Below, one piece after another: positions 17,937 through 26,924 of a stretch of DNA of 57,254 nucleotides (positions are counted from its first letter, which is position 1; the number at the start of each line of letters is the position of its first letter). The translations under genes were made by a program, and so were the position numbers. The DNA is from Paracoccus sp. S-4012 (GTDB lineage: Bacteria; Pseudomonadota; Alphaproteobacteria; Rhodobacterales; Rhodobacteraceae). The notes under the pieces were generated by a model, which saw only the letters and a list, made by a program, of their open reading frames with translations, searched no databases and was not told where the DNA came from. The DNA is taken from contig NZ_WKKA01000017.1 of the NCBI RefSeq assembly GCF_009674885.1, forward strand, positions 1 through 57,254. Reading direction: 5' to 3'.

Positions 17937-19006
17937 GCCGGTACCTGTGCCCGCAGCAGCGCATCCACCTGCGCGCCGCGAAGCTCATAGGTGTGCTCGG
18001 CCTTGACCCGCGCGAGCGCCGCCTGCCCGATGGCCCGCGCCCGCTCGGGCGTCAGCGCGGCCAGATGGTCGGCTACGTCCTGCCCGTCGCGGGCGACCAG
18101 CACCTCGCGGTCGGGGGCGAGGAACATCTCGATCCCCTCCCAGGCGTCGGTGATGAGGCAGGCCGCCGCGCCCGCCGCCTCGAAGACGCGGGTGGCGGGC
18201 GAGAAGCCGACATTCGCCATGCTGTCGCGGGCGACGTTCAGGACCGCGAGAGGGGTGCAGTTGAAGGCGTTGTGCTCCGTTGTGTAGACATGGCCGAGGT
18301 GCCGGACGTTGCCGGGCATCGGCTTGTCATGCCAGCCGTTGCCGCCGATCAGGAACTCCCGCTCCGGCAGCAGGGCGGCGGGGCGCAGGAAGAACTCCTC
18401 CACCCGCGCCTCGCGGTCGGGCAGGCGGTTGCCGAGGAAGGCCAAGTCGGCGGCGAAGCGCGGGTCGGGCGGCGCCGGATAGTGGGTCTCGGGGTCTAGC
18501 GCGTTGTAGACTGGCTCGCAGTGCCTCGCGCCGAAGCCGCGATAGGCCTCGACCACCGGCGGGCCGCCGCCATAGGTCAGCACCATGTCGAGCCGCGGCA
18601 GCGCCCGCCGCACCGGATGGGAGGGATCGGCACGCATCTCTTCCAGGGTCGCCGCTGCATCCACGTCCCAGAAGATCTTCAACGCGTCGGGCCGGGCCTG
18701 CGCGATCGCGCCCTCCAGCAGTTCGCGGTCGAAGACGCCGACGCCATTGGCCTTGACGACCACCTCCGCCCGGCCCGCCTCGGCCAGCACCCCGCGCATG
18801 GCGGCTTCGGTCGCCGGATAAACCACCGAGCGGCACCAATCGGGCGGGTCGATGTCGCGGTGGCTCTGGCGGTCGAAGGCGTCGGGCTCGTAGAAGGTGA
18901 TCTCGTGCCCGCGGCGGGCGAGCTCATGCAGGATGCCGCGGTAATAGGTCGCCGCGCCGTTCCACCAGGACGACAGCAGGCTGGAGCCGTAGAACGCGAT
19001 TTTCAT
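17933..19006 (-). CDS. CgeB-type glycosyltransferase, copy 2
   Basis: This 357-residue paralogue of its two neighbours starts MKIAFYGSSLLSSWWNGAAT, with GILHELARRGHEITFYEPDAFDRQSH and a central LTYGGGPPVVEAYRGFGAR. The C-terminal GT-B half carries VLNVARDSMANVGFSPATRV, FEAAGAAACLITDAWEGIE and MFLAPDREVLVARDG. The architecture equals copy 1, but the divergence implies a different acceptor or donor. It overlaps copy 1 by four bases and copy 3 by four bases, so the three are translated as one coupled chain. Confidence 0.85.
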   Translation of the reverse strand: MKIAFYGSSLLSSWWNGAATYYRGILHELARRGHEITFYEPDAFDRQSHRDIDPPDWCRSVVYPATEAAMRGVLAEAGRAEVVVKANGVGVFDRELLEGAIAQARPDALKIFWDVDAAATLEEMRADPSHPVRRALPRLDMVLTYGGGPPVVEAYRGFGARHCEPVYNALDPETHYPAPPDPRFAADLAFLGNRLPDREARVEEFFLRPAALLPEREFLIGGNGWHDKPMPGNVRHLGHVYTTEHNAFNCTPLAVLNVARDSMANVGFSPATRVFEAAGAAACLITDAWEGIEMFLAPDREVLVARDGQDVADHLAALTPERARAIGQAALARVKAEHTYELRGAQVDALLRAQVPA

Positions 19007-20112
19007 GCGGGCACAACGCCTTGATCGAGGCCGAGTTTCCCGGCGATGGTCAGAAGCTCCGCCGCCCGGTGGGCGCAGGTGTGGCGGGCGCGGATGGTGG
19101 CGAGGCCCTGCGTCGTCAGGGCATCGCGCAGGTCCGGGTCGGCGGTGAGGGCGCGCAGATGGGCGGTCATCTGCGCGCCGTCGGCGGCGGTGAGGAAGTC
19201 CTCGCCGGGGGTGAACAGGCCCTCGGCATCGTCCCAGGGCGCCGACACGAGGGGGATGCCGCAGGCCAGCGCCTCGAAAACGCGGATCGTGGGGATGCCG
19301 GGCAGCAGCGTGGTGTAGAAGCGGCGAGGGACGTGGACAGTGGCAAGGTGGCGGGCGAAGATCGCGGGCGCGGCGGCGTTCGGCGCCCAGCCGTTGTAGC
19401 GCGCGCCGCAGCGGGCGAGGGTCGCCTTCGCCGCATCCGGATAGCGGACGCCCCAGATGTCGAGCAGCAGACCCGCCTCCTGGGCCGGGCGGAAGAGAAA
19501 GCGTTCCAGCTCCTCGGTCCGCTCGCCGTCGCCCCAGTTGCCGATCCAGACGAGGCCCTCGCGCGGGCCCTCCTGCACGGGCGGGCGGAAGAGGAGGGTG
19601 TCGGCGGCCTCATGCCAGGTCCAGACGCACTCGCCCCAGCCCCAGCGGCGATAGACCTCCGACAGCGCCTCGCCGAAGGCGAGCACGCCGTCGAAGCCCG
19701 AGAGGTCGAAGGCGCGGATGGCGTCGGGGTCGCTGACGGCGCGGTGATGTGTGTCGTGGAAGAGGAGGCGGAAGGAGGCGCCTCCTTTGCGCGCGCGGCC
19801 GAGCGTGGCGGCGAGGGCGGGGTCGTTCCATTCGTGGACGATCACGAGGTCGGCGTCGGCGGCGAGCGCCACGGGGTCGGCATCGGCGGCGTAGGTCTGC
19901 GGCGCGAGTTCCGGGTAGTTCTCGCGGAACGGCGCAAGCCCATGGTCGCCGTGATCGCGCAGCAGGTTCTCGAGGCTCCACGCCCCTTCCGGCTCGAGCG
20001 CCCGGACCGCGTGGCCGAGCGCCGCCAGTTCCCGCAGCACGCCGCGCAGGAAATGGGCGTTGCCGTGGTTCCAGCAGGACTGCAGCGAATGGGTGAAATA
20101 GGCGATCCTCAT
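19003..20112 (-). CDS. CgeB-type glycosyltransferase, copy 3
   Basis: This 369-residue protein starts MRIAYFTHSLQSCWNHGNAH, then VLRELAALGHAVRALEPEGAW. The middle has LVIVHEWNDPALA and LFHDTHHRAVSDP; the C-terminal half has VPRRFYTTLLPGIPTIRVFE, ALACGIPLVSAPWDDAEGLF and GEDFLTAADGAQM, the CgeB family pattern. A much longer in-frame extension toward 21381 is antisense to the true upstream gene and is rejected. The ATG at 20112 overlaps the GT4 stop by four bases. Confidence 0.87.
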   Translation of the reverse strand: MRIAYFTHSLQSCWNHGNAHFLRGVLRELAALGHAVRALEPEGAWSLENLLRDHGDHGLAPFRENYPELAPQTYAADADPVALAADADLVIVHEWNDPALAATLGRARKGGASFRLLFHDTHHRAVSDPDAIRAFDLSGFDGVLAFGEALSEVYRRWGWGECVWTWHEAADTLLFRPPVQEGPREGLVWIGNWGDGERTEELERFLFRPAQEAGLLLDIWGVRYPDAAKATLARCGARYNGWAPNAAAPAIFARHLATVHVPRRFYTTLLPGIPTIRVFEALACGIPLVSAPWDDAEGLFTPGEDFLTAADGAQMTAHLRALTADPDLRDALTTQGLATIRARHTCAHRAAELLTIAGKLGLDQGVVPA

Positions 20113-21185
20113 GCGGCGCTCCGCCGGTGGTGGAGGGCGTCGCGGTAGATCGCAGTCATGGCGGCGGCGGTGGCTTCCGGCGTGTAGCGGGCGGCGCGGC
20201 TGCGGGCGGCGTCGGCCTGCGCGGCGAAGCGGGCGGCGTCGGAGAGCAGCCCCGCCGCGGCATCGGCAAAGCCGGCGGCGTCGCCGGGGCGCACGAAAAG
20301 CGCGGCATCGCCCCAGACTTCGCGGAAGGTCGGGATGTCGGAGAGGACCAGCGGGCATCCGGCCTGCGCCGCCTCCAGCACGGCGAGGCCGAAGGGCTCG
20401 AAGCGGGCGGCGCTGACGAAGACCGGGCGGCGGGCGAGCCATGCCGCGAGACCGGCGGAGGGGAGCGGGCCGAGGGTTTGCAGGTGGCGCGGCGCGACAC
20501 TCGCGCCGTGCGGGGCGCGGGTCGGGCCGATTGCGACGAAGGGCGCGTCGAGGCGGGCGGCGGCGGCGTCGACGGTAGGGATGTCCTTCACCTCGTCCCA
20601 GAGGCGGCCGATGGTCAGGGCGCCGCGGAACGGCTCGGCCGCCGTCAGCGCCATCGGCCTGCGCCCGTTGGGGACCGTGGAGGGCGGCACGGCGAGGGCG
20701 TAGCGGCGGGCGGTCGCCTCGGCATAGGCGCGGGTGGGGGCCAGGGTGCGATCCGCCGCCCGCAGGCCGCGGCCGACGAGGTCGGGGAGCCAGGCCAGCG
20801 AGGCGTCCACCGGCCCCTTGCCGGCCGCGTCCCACCACGTCCCGAGGCAGCCATGGTTCACGGCAATGACCGGACACCCGAACCCACCGGCCGCCGCGAG
20901 CGCGGGCGAGTTCAGATGCACCACATCGACCCCGATCTCCCGCGCCAGCCGGGCAACCGCCGCGCCCGCCTCCAGAACCGGGCGCGGCCCGTCGCAGAGC
21001 CAGTCGAGCGGCAGGCCCGTCTCGACCAGCCGCAGCCCAACCGCCTTCGCCTCCGCCCGCTGTCCCGCATCCGGCGCCGGGCCGAGGACCGCCAGCACCA
21101 CCTCCGCCCCCCGCAGCGCCGCGCCGAGTTCCAGCGCATAGGTCCAGACGCCTCCCACCGCATCGGCGGTCATCAGGAGCCGCAT
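20109..21185 (-). CDS. GT4-family glycosyltransferase
   Basis: This 358-residue GT-B enzyme opens MRLLMTADAVGGVWTYALEL. The acceptor domain includes DVVHLNSPALAAAGGFGCPV, and VPNGRRPMALTAAEPFRGAL leads into the donor domain. The family retaining-GT motif is seen as FVSAARFEPFGLAVLEAAQA followed by GCPLVLSDIPTFREVWGDAA, where EPFG-LAVLEA is the E-x7-E element. It would act in the cytoplasm on a nucleotide-sugar donor. It is separated by two bases from the upstream epimerase gene and overlaps copy 3 of the CgeB set. Confidence 0.9.
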   Translation of the reverse strand: MRLLMTADAVGGVWTYALELGAALRGAEVVLAVLGPAPDAGQRAEAKAVGLRLVETGLPLDWLCDGPRPVLEAGAAVARLAREIGVDVVHLNSPALAAAGGFGCPVIAVNHGCLGTWWDAAGKGPVDASLAWLPDLVGRGLRAADRTLAPTRAYAEATARRYALAVPPSTVPNGRRPMALTAAEPFRGALTIGRLWDEVKDIPTVDAAAARLDAPFVAIGPTRAPHGASVAPRHLQTLGPLPSAGLAAWLARRPVFVSAARFEPFGLAVLEAAQAGCPLVLSDIPTFREVWGDAALFVRPGDAAGFADAAAGLLSDAARFAAQADAARSRAARYTPEATAAAMTAIYRDALHHRRSAA

Positions 21186-21187
21186 CG

Positions 21188-22252
21188 TTACGCCGACCGC
21201 GCCAGGGCCGCCCCGCGCACGGGCAGGCTGATCCCGTTCTCGGCCGCGAGCCATTGCGCGAGGCGCGTGACCCCGTCGCGCCAGTCGAGCTTCCGCCCGA
21301 GCCCGAGCGCCGCGTCGGCCGCGCGGGTGTCGGCCACGAAATACCGCTGATCCCCCGCCCGCCAGTCCGAGAACGCCACATCCACCGGCCGTCCGAGGAT
21401 CTCGCCCACGAAATCCAGCAGCTGCCGCAGGCTGACGGCGTTCCGCGGCCCGCCGCCGAGGTTGAAGCCGCGGCCCGAGACCGCGCCGATACGCTTCCAC
21501 GCCGCGAGATAGGCGTCGACCGCGTCCGACACGTCGAGGATGTCGCGGACCTGACAGCCGTCGCCGAAAAGCGTCACCTGCTGGCCCTTCAGCGCCCGGA
21601 TCAGGAAATGCGCGACCCAGCCCTGATCCTCGGTCCCCATCTGCCGCTGGCCGTAGATGCAGCTCATCCGCAGCACGCAGGTCGGCACCCCGAAGCTGCG
21701 GGCGTAGTCCAGCACATACTGGTCGGCGCCGCCCTTGGAGCAGCCGTAGGGCGTGTGGAAATCAAGCGGGCGGCTTTCGCCGATCCCATGCGCGCGCACG
21801 CTGGGGTCCACCGGCAGGTAGGCGTCGCCCTCGCGGCGGAAGTCGAGGTCGGCGAGGTCGCCATAGACCTTGTTGGTCGAGGCGAAGATCAGCGGCGTGC
21901 CGTCGGCCTTGGCCCGAAGCGCCTCCAGCAGGCCCACGGTGGCGATCAGGTTCACGCCAAGGTCCTCGACCGGCTCGACCATGCTCGTCGTCACGGCCAC
22001 CTGCGCTGCCATGTGGAACACGGCCTGAGCCTGGCGCACCGCCGCCCCGAGCCGCGCCTGGTCGCGGATATCGGCGTGGATATGCTCGATCAGCCTGCCA
22101 TGGCGGGACTGGAGCCAGGCGAGGTTGCGCTCCACCCCGGCGCGGGTCAGCGCGTCATAGACCACGACCCGCCGCCCCTCGGCCGCGAGCCGGTCGGCGA
22201 GGTTCGACCCGATGAAGCCCGCGCCGCCGGTGACGAGGACCGGCGCGCTCAT
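21188..22252 (-). CDS. NAD-dependent epimerase, CDP-paratose 2-epimerase-like
   Basis: This 354-residue extended SDR has LVTGGAGFIGSNLADRLAAE at the N-terminus, FASTNKVYGDL and the catalytic HTPYGCSKGGADQYVLDYAR (Tyr-x3-Lys). RMSCIYGQRQMGTEDQGWVA is very characteristic of CDP-paratose/tyvelose 2-epimerases. Substrate specificity cannot be fixed from sequence, and no CDP-sugar genes lie nearby, so it may act on another nucleotide sugar. It overlaps the next epimerase gene by four bases. Frame extension upstream of 22252 is antisense noise. Confidence 0.87.
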   Translation of the reverse strand: MSAPVLVTGGAGFIGSNLADRLAAEGRRVVVYDALTRAGVERNLAWLQSRHGRLIEHIHADIRDQARLGAAVRQAQAVFHMAAQVAVTTSMVEPVEDLGVNLIATVGLLEALRAKADGTPLIFASTNKVYGDLADLDFRREGDAYLPVDPSVRAHGIGESRPLDFHTPYGCSKGGADQYVLDYARSFGVPTCVLRMSCIYGQRQMGTEDQGWVAHFLIRALKGQQVTLFGDGCQVRDILDVSDAVDAYLAAWKRIGAVSGRGFNLGGGPRNAVSLRQLLDFVGEILGRPVDVAFSDWRAGDQRYFVADTRAADAALGLGRKLDWRDGVTRLAQWLAAENGISLPVRGAALARSA

Positions 22253-23364
22253 GCGACGAGCCCGCGCTTGTCGAGTTCGGCCCGCGCCTGCTCGACCCGG
22301 TCCACGGCGGTCTGTCTGGCGACCCATTCGGCCAGTTCGCCCAGGCCCTCGCGGAAATCGGTGCGGGCCTCGAAGCCCAAGCTCTCGCGCGACAGGGTGG
22401 CATCGCAGAAGCAGTGCCGGATGTCCCCGATCCGGGCCTTGCCGACGATCTGCGGCGCGAGGTCGTTCCTGCCCATCGCGCGGCCCAGCTCCTCGGCCAC
22501 CTCGGTCACCGAGCGGTCCCGCCCCGAGCCGATGTTGAACGTCCCGCCCGCCGCCTGCGGCAGCGTCAGCGCCTCGGCGAAGGCGCGGGCCACGTCCGAG
22601 ACATGGACGAAATCGCGCCGCTGCTCGCCATCCTCGAAGATCATCGGCGCTTGCCCGTTGAGGTAGCGCGAGGCGAAGATCGCCAGCACCCCGGTATACG
22701 GGTTCGAGAGCGCCTGTCCGGGGCCGTAGACGTTAAAGAGGCGCAGGCACACGCCCTCGATCCCGTAGGGCGCGGCCATGATATGGGTCGTGCGCTCCTG
22801 CACGAACTTGTTGAGCGCATAGATCGAGGCGAGGTTCGGGCGCTTCCATTCGGGCGTGGCGACGGGGGTGAGGGGGCGCCCCTGAGCGTCCACCGGGTCC
22901 CACTGCTTCAGCCCGTCGCGGATGCCCTCGCGCTCGGCGTCCTCGATGAGTTCGCCATCGGCGTCGCGGTAAAGGCCCTCGCCGTAGATCGACATGGAGG
23001 ACGCGGTGACGACGCGACGGACGGGGCGGTCGATCAGCTTCTCGAACAGGACCGCGGTGCCGACATCATTGGTGGAGGTGTAGCGTTCGACCTCATACAT
23101 CGACTGCCCGACGCCGACCTCGGCCGCGAGATGGACGACGCTGTCGATGCCCCGCAGCGCGCACGCGACCGCCTCGCCGTCGCGGATGTCGCCGTGCAGG
23201 AACTCGGCCTCGGGGTTCAGCGCCTCGGGGCGGCTGGCGCCCTCGCCGTGGACCTGGGGGATCAGCGCGTCGAGAACCCGGACCCGGTGGCCTTGCCGCA
23301 GAAGCTCGTCGGTGACGAATCGGCCGATGAAACCCGCGCCGCCGGTGATGAGGACATGTTCCAA
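22249..23364 (-). CDS. NAD-dependent epimerase, dTDP-L-rhamnose 4-epimerase-like
   Basis: This 371-residue extended SDR has VLITGGAGFIGRFVTDELLR, HLAAEVGVGQSMYEVERY, VTASSMSIYGEGLYRDADGE and the active-site SIYALNKFVQERT (Tyr-x3-Lys). LFNVYGPGQALSNPYTGVLA and IFEDGEQRRDFVHVSDVARA match enzymes annotated as dTDP-L-rhamnose 4-epimerase. The frame is open to 24000, but only the part after the TTG at 23364 is conserved and GGGGGAAGG precedes it, so an unusual TTG start is chosen. It is the first gene of the leftward glycan operon. Confidence 0.85.
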   Translation of the reverse strand: MEHVLITGGAGFIGRFVTDELLRQGHRVRVLDALIPQVHGEGASRPEALNPEAEFLHGDIRDGEAVACALRGIDSVVHLAAEVGVGQSMYEVERYTSTNDVGTAVLFEKLIDRPVRRVVTASSMSIYGEGLYRDADGELIEDAEREGIRDGLKQWDPVDAQGRPLTPVATPEWKRPNLASIYALNKFVQERTTHIMAAPYGIEGVCLRLFNVYGPGQALSNPYTGVLAIFASRYLNGQAPMIFEDGEQRRDFVHVSDVARAFAEALTLPQAAGGTFNIGSGRDRSVTEVAEELGRAMGRNDLAPQIVGKARIGDIRHCFCDATLSRESLGFEARTDFREGLGELAEWVARQTAVDRVEQARAELDKRGLVA

Positions 23365-23503
23365 ACCTTCCCCCGCATTTTGTTGCACCGGTTGAAACCA
23401 AGGCGCGTTCACAGTCTTATGCTTCAATGTTGAGAAGCGTGAAGCTGTACGGCAACTACATAGATCAAGAAGGGTTCCCTCGCTCCCGCGCCGGAATCGC
23501 CGC
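23365..23503. promoter_or_regulatory. Divergent promoter region of the two glycan operons
   Basis: These 139 bases separate the leftward epimerase operon from the rightward phosphatase operon and are clearly less GC-rich than both. On the minus strand TTGCCG, 17 bases, CAACAT is a weak sigma-70 match. No clear plus-strand promoter could be fixed. Shared or co-regulated expression of both arms is plausible. Confidence 0.4.
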
Positions 23504-24094
23504 ATGACCGCGCGCCTCGGCCTGGTGCGACACGGCGCCCATGCGGAGGTCGGGCGGGTCCTCGGCGGCCGCAGGAGCGACATCGGATTGAGCGACGAGG
23601 GGCGGGCGGAGGTCGAGGTTCTGGCACGGAACCTCGGCGGATGCGGGGCCGTCCGGGTGGAGAGCAGCCCGCGGCTGCGGACGCGGCAGACGGCGGAAAT
23701 CCTCGGCGCGGCGCTCGGCCTGCCGGTGGCGGTCGAGGACGCGCTGGACGAGATCGACTTCGGCAACTGGTCCGGCCGCAGCTTCGCGGAACTCGACCGC
23801 GACCCGGCGTGGCAACGCTGGAACAGCGCCCGCGCCACCGCGCCGACACCCGGCGGCGAGACCATGGCCGCGGCGGTGGCGCGCGCGGCGGCGCATCTCG
23901 ACGCCCTCGGCCGCGCCGGCGAGACCGTCCTCTGCGTCAGCCATTGCGACATCATCCGCGGGCTGGTCGCCCATTGGCTCGGGCTCAGCCTCGACAACAT
24001 CCTGCGGTTCGAGGTGGGGACGGCTTCGATATGTTGGCTCGCACCGGATGGACAGGGCGGCGGGCAGGTCCTAACCCTGAACGGTCGAAGCTGA
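23504..24094 (+). CDS. Histidine phosphatase (phosphoglycerate-mutase-like)
   Basis: This 196-residue branch-1 histidine phosphatase has the phospho-acceptor RHG motif at residues 9-11 (LGLVRHGAH). A second catalytic set is present (SSPRLRTRQTAEIL, DEIDFGNWSGRSFAEL), and the C-terminal histidine lies in VLCVSHCDIIRG. Such enzymes remove phosphate from sugar phosphates or small metabolites. Placement next to the inositol-phosphate synthase suggests, by context only, that it may act on a sugar or cyclitol phosphate. It is first in the rightward operon, ten bases before the methyltransferase gene. Confidence 0.88.
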   Translation: MTARLGLVRHGAHAEVGRVLGGRRSDIGLSDEGRAEVEVLARNLGGCGAVRVESSPRLRTRQTAEILGAALGLPVAVEDALDEIDFGNWSGRSFAELDRDPAWQRWNSARATAPTPGGETMAAAVARAAAHLDALGRAGETVLCVSHCDIIRGLVAHWLGLSLDNILRFEVGTASICWLAPDGQGGGQVLTLNGRS

Positions 24095-24103
24095 GGAAAC
24101 CGG

Positions 24104-24868
24104 ATGAACAGGGCCCAGATCGAGCAGGACGTGACCCGGCTGGGGCCGTGGTTTCACAACCTGGACCTGAACGGCGTCGAGACCGCGCCCGGCCATTTCC
24201 TCGGCGATTACCCGGCCGACAAGTTCGCCCGCTTCGCCTCGCTGGTGCCGGAAGACCTGGCCGGGAAGTCGGTCCTCGATATCGGCTGCAACGCCGGTTT
24301 CTACTCGTTCGAGATGCGCCGCCGGGGGGCCGCCCGCGTGGTCGGCATCGACGCCGACGAGCGCTATCTGGAGCAGGCGCGCTTCGCCGCCTGCGCCCTG
24401 GGCGAGCGCGAGGTCGAGTTCCGGCGCCTCTCCACCTACGACGTGGCGGTTTTGGGCGAGCGCTTCGACCTCGTCATCTTCATGGGTGTCTTCTACCACC
24501 TGCGCCACCCGCTGCTGGCGCTCGACCTGATCCGCGAGCATGTCGCGGGCGACATGATGCTGTTCCAGTCGCTGACCCGCGGGCCGCAGGCGGTGGCCGA
24601 CCTCGCGCCCGACTACGCTTTCGAGGACGACGCCCATTTCGCGCGCCCGGACCATCCGCGCATGGGTTTCGTGGAGCGCGAATGGGCGCATGACTGGACC
24701 AACTGGTGGGTGCCGAACCGCGCGGGCGTGGAGGCGATGCTGCGCGCCTCGGGCTTTGCCGTCGAGACGGGGCCGGTGGACGAGGTCTATCTGTGCCGCG
24801 CTGTCCCCGCGCCCTACGCGGAATACGGGCCGCATGCGGTCTATCCCAGCCGAGGAGACGCCCGATGA
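24104..24868 (+). CDS. TIGR04290-family SAM-dependent methyltransferase
   Basis: This 254-residue class I methyltransferase has the SAM-binding SVLDIGCNAGFYSFEMRRRG (about 55-74) and VVGIDADERYLEQAR. FDLVIFMGVFYHLRHPLLAL follows, and the C-terminal MGFVEREWAHDWTNWWVPNR is typical of TIGR04290. That family is found beside a glycosidase and inositol-3-phosphate synthase in several alphaproteobacteria, which is the arrangement here. Substrate unknown. The stop overlaps the start of the glycosidase gene by four bases. Confidence 0.9.
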   Translation: MNRAQIEQDVTRLGPWFHNLDLNGVETAPGHFLGDYPADKFARFASLVPEDLAGKSVLDIGCNAGFYSFEMRRRGAARVVGIDADERYLEQARFAACALGEREVEFRRLSTYDVAVLGERFDLVIFMGVFYHLRHPLLALDLIREHVAGDMMLFQSLTRGPQAVADLAPDYAFEDDAHFARPDHPRMGFVEREWAHDWTNWWVPNRAGVEAMLRASGFAVETGPVDEVYLCRAVPAPYAEYGPHAVYPSRGDAR

Positions 24869-25788
24869 TCGAAGCCGCGATGATCTGGAACGAGCCGAAC
24901 AACAAGTCGCACTGGGACCCCGCGCACGACCCCGACTGGTCGCGCTACGGCGAATGCGTGCGCCTCGCCGGCTCGGCCATCGCGGCGGTCAATCCCGGCG
25001 TGACGCGGGTGCTGGGGGGCATGTCGCCGATCGACCCGCTGTGGCTCCAGCAGATGCAAGGGCATGGCGCGCTCGACCATGTGGACGCTGTGGCGGTGCA
25101 TGGCTTCCCGCTGGACTGGAACCTGTGGCAGATCGGCGAATGGCCGGCCAAGGTGGCCGAGATCGAGGCGGTGACGGACAAGCCCGTCTGGGTCACGGAG
25201 GTCGGCGTCGGCTCCTTCGGAGCCGAGGAGGTGCAGGTCTTCGGCGTGGAAAAGACGGCCGAGCTGCTGGTGGGCCGCGTGCCCCGCATCTTCTGGTATT
25301 CGCTGTTCGATCTGCCGCAGGAATGGGGCGCCACCACCCGCCACCGCGAGGCCGAGGGCTCGTCCTACTACCGTCACTTCTACATGGGCCTGATCCGCGC
25401 CGATGGCACGCCGAAGCCGGGCCTCGCCGCCTATGAGCCGCATGCGGCCGACATGGGCCTGATGCAGTGGTTCCACTATCAGGACCCGCGGCTCGACGAT
25501 GCCGTGGCCTGGATGAAGCGGCTGGGCGTGCGGCACCTTCGCACCGGCCTCAGCTGGGCCGACAGCTTCCGGCCGAACGCGCTCGACTGGTTCGACCGGC
25601 AGATGGAGGCGCTCGCCGAGTTCGACACCACCGTGACCTTCTGCTTCACGCCCGAGCATCTCGGCCCCGGCGCGCATCACACCAGCCCGCCGCACGACCC
25701 GCAGCAGTTCGCGGATTTCTGCGCCTGGATGATCGACCGCTACGCCCCTGCCGTGGCGCAACCCGCGACCGCCGAACTGACCGCCTGA
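24865..25788 (+). CDS. Clan GH-A-like glycosidase, apparently circularly permuted
   Basis: This 307-residue protein carries the acid/base motif WNEPNN at residues 8-13 (Glu10) and the nucleophile motif VWVTEVGVGSFG with Glu112. A strand-8-like RIFWYSLFDLPQEWG follows at about 141-155. In linear clan GH-A enzymes the WNEPN strand is the fourth, so about 100 residues should precede it. Here the equivalent of strands 1-3 follows instead: WMKRLGVRHLRTGLSWADSF (216-235), DTTVTFCFTPEHL and DFCAWMIDRYAP, ending where the acid/base strand would begin. Homologues I know in rhizobia, often called beta-xylosidase, share this order. The substrate is unknown, probably an inositol- or pentose-linked glycoside. 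The ATG overlaps the methyltransferase stop. Confidence 0.8.
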   Translation: MIEAAMIWNEPNNKSHWDPAHDPDWSRYGECVRLAGSAIAAVNPGVTRVLGGMSPIDPLWLQQMQGHGALDHVDAVAVHGFPLDWNLWQIGEWPAKVAEIEAVTDKPVWVTEVGVGSFGAEEVQVFGVEKTAELLVGRVPRIFWYSLFDLPQEWGATTRHREAEGSSYYRHFYMGLIRADGTPKPGLAAYEPHAADMGLMQWFHYQDPRLDDAVAWMKRLGVRHLRTGLSWADSFRPNALDWFDRQMEALAEFDTTVTFCFTPEHLGPGAHHTSPPHDPQQFADFCAWMIDRYAPAVAQPATAELTA

Positions 25789-25800
25789 GGGAGCCGCGCA

Positions 25801-26924
25801 TGAACGCCGACCGCCAGCCCGCCCGCGTCGCGCCGATCAACGTGGCCCTCGTCGGCATCGGCAACTGCGCGAGCTCGCTGGTGCAGGGGCTGACGCATTA
25901 CGCCGGCCGGACGAACGACGCGGCGGGGCTGATGCATGCCGACCTCGGCGGCTACCGCGTGGACGACATCCGCATTGTCGCGGGCTTCGACATCGACCGC
26001 CGCAAGGTCGGCACCGACGTCGCGCAGGCGATCTTCGCGGCGCCGAACTGCACCGCCGCCTTCGCGCCCGACATCCCGCCGACCGGCGCTGTGGTCCGCA
26101 TGGGCCGCCTGCTGGACGGCGTGGCCGAGCACATGGCAGAGCAGCCCGACGAGCGCACCTTCCTGCCCGCCGATCTGCCGGAACCGTCCCGCGAGGACGT
26201 GGTCGCCGTCCTGCGCGAGACCGGGGCCGAGGTGCTGATGAACTACCTGCCTGTGGGCAGCCAGAAGGCGACCGAGTTCTACGCCGAATGCGCCCTCGAG
26301 GCCGGCTGCGCTTTCGTCAACAACATCCCGGTCTTCATCGCCTCCGACCCCTCTTGGGCCGAGCGTTTCCGCAAGGCTGGCGTCCCGGTGATCGGCGATG
26401 ACATCAAGGCGCAGATGGGGGCGACCATCGTCCACCGGGTCCTGACCGACCTGTTCCACAAGCGCGGCGTGCGGCTGAACCGGACCTACCAGCTTAACAC
26501 CGGCGGCAACACCGACTTCCTCAACATGGCCAACCGCAAGCGGCTAGAGAGCAAGAAGATATCCAAGACCGAAGCCGTGCAGGCCGTGGCCGCCGAGCGG
26601 CTGGCCGACGCCGACATCCATGTCGGTCCCTCGGACTATGTCGCCTGGCAGAAGGACAACAAGGTCTGCTTTATCCGCATGGAGGGCGAGCTTTTCGGCG
26701 GCGTGCCGATGAACCTCGAGCTGCGGCTCTCGGTCGAGGACAGCCCGAACTCGGCCGGGGTGGCGATCGACCTGATCCGCTGCGCGCGCATCGCCCGCGA
26801 CCGCGGCCTCGCCGGGCCGGTCCTCGCGCCGGCGGCGTATTTCTGCAAGCACCCGCCCGAGCAGATGACCGACGACGAGGCCTATGAAGCCGTCGAGGCC
26901 TTCATCTCCAGGGCCTCCTCGTGA
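25801..26924 (+). CDS. ino1: Inositol-3-phosphate synthase
   Basis: This 374-residue NAD-dependent enzyme converts glucose-6-phosphate to 1L-myo-inositol-3-phosphate. The nucleotide site VALVGIGNCASSLVQGLTHY is near residue 15-34. ETGAEVLMNYLPVGSQKATE and GDDIKAQMGATIVHRVLTDL carry the catalytic lysines, and LNTGGNTDFLNMANRKRLES and DYVAWQKDNKVCFIRMEGEL complete the C-terminal catalytic domain. The length fits the bacterial/archaeal form. In this context it probably feeds a glycolipid or glycan anchor rather than phosphatidylinositol, because no phosphatidyltransferase is nearby. Its 3' end overlaps the opposite-strand DUF1003 gene by 43 bases. Confidence 0.95.

Noticed and set aside
22253..24000. 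Long N-terminal extensions of the epimerase frames upstream of 22252 and 23364
   Set aside because: The added residues read across the neighbouring genes and the divergent promoter region and have no conserved sequence; overlapping stop-start junctions or the family N-terminus set the starts.
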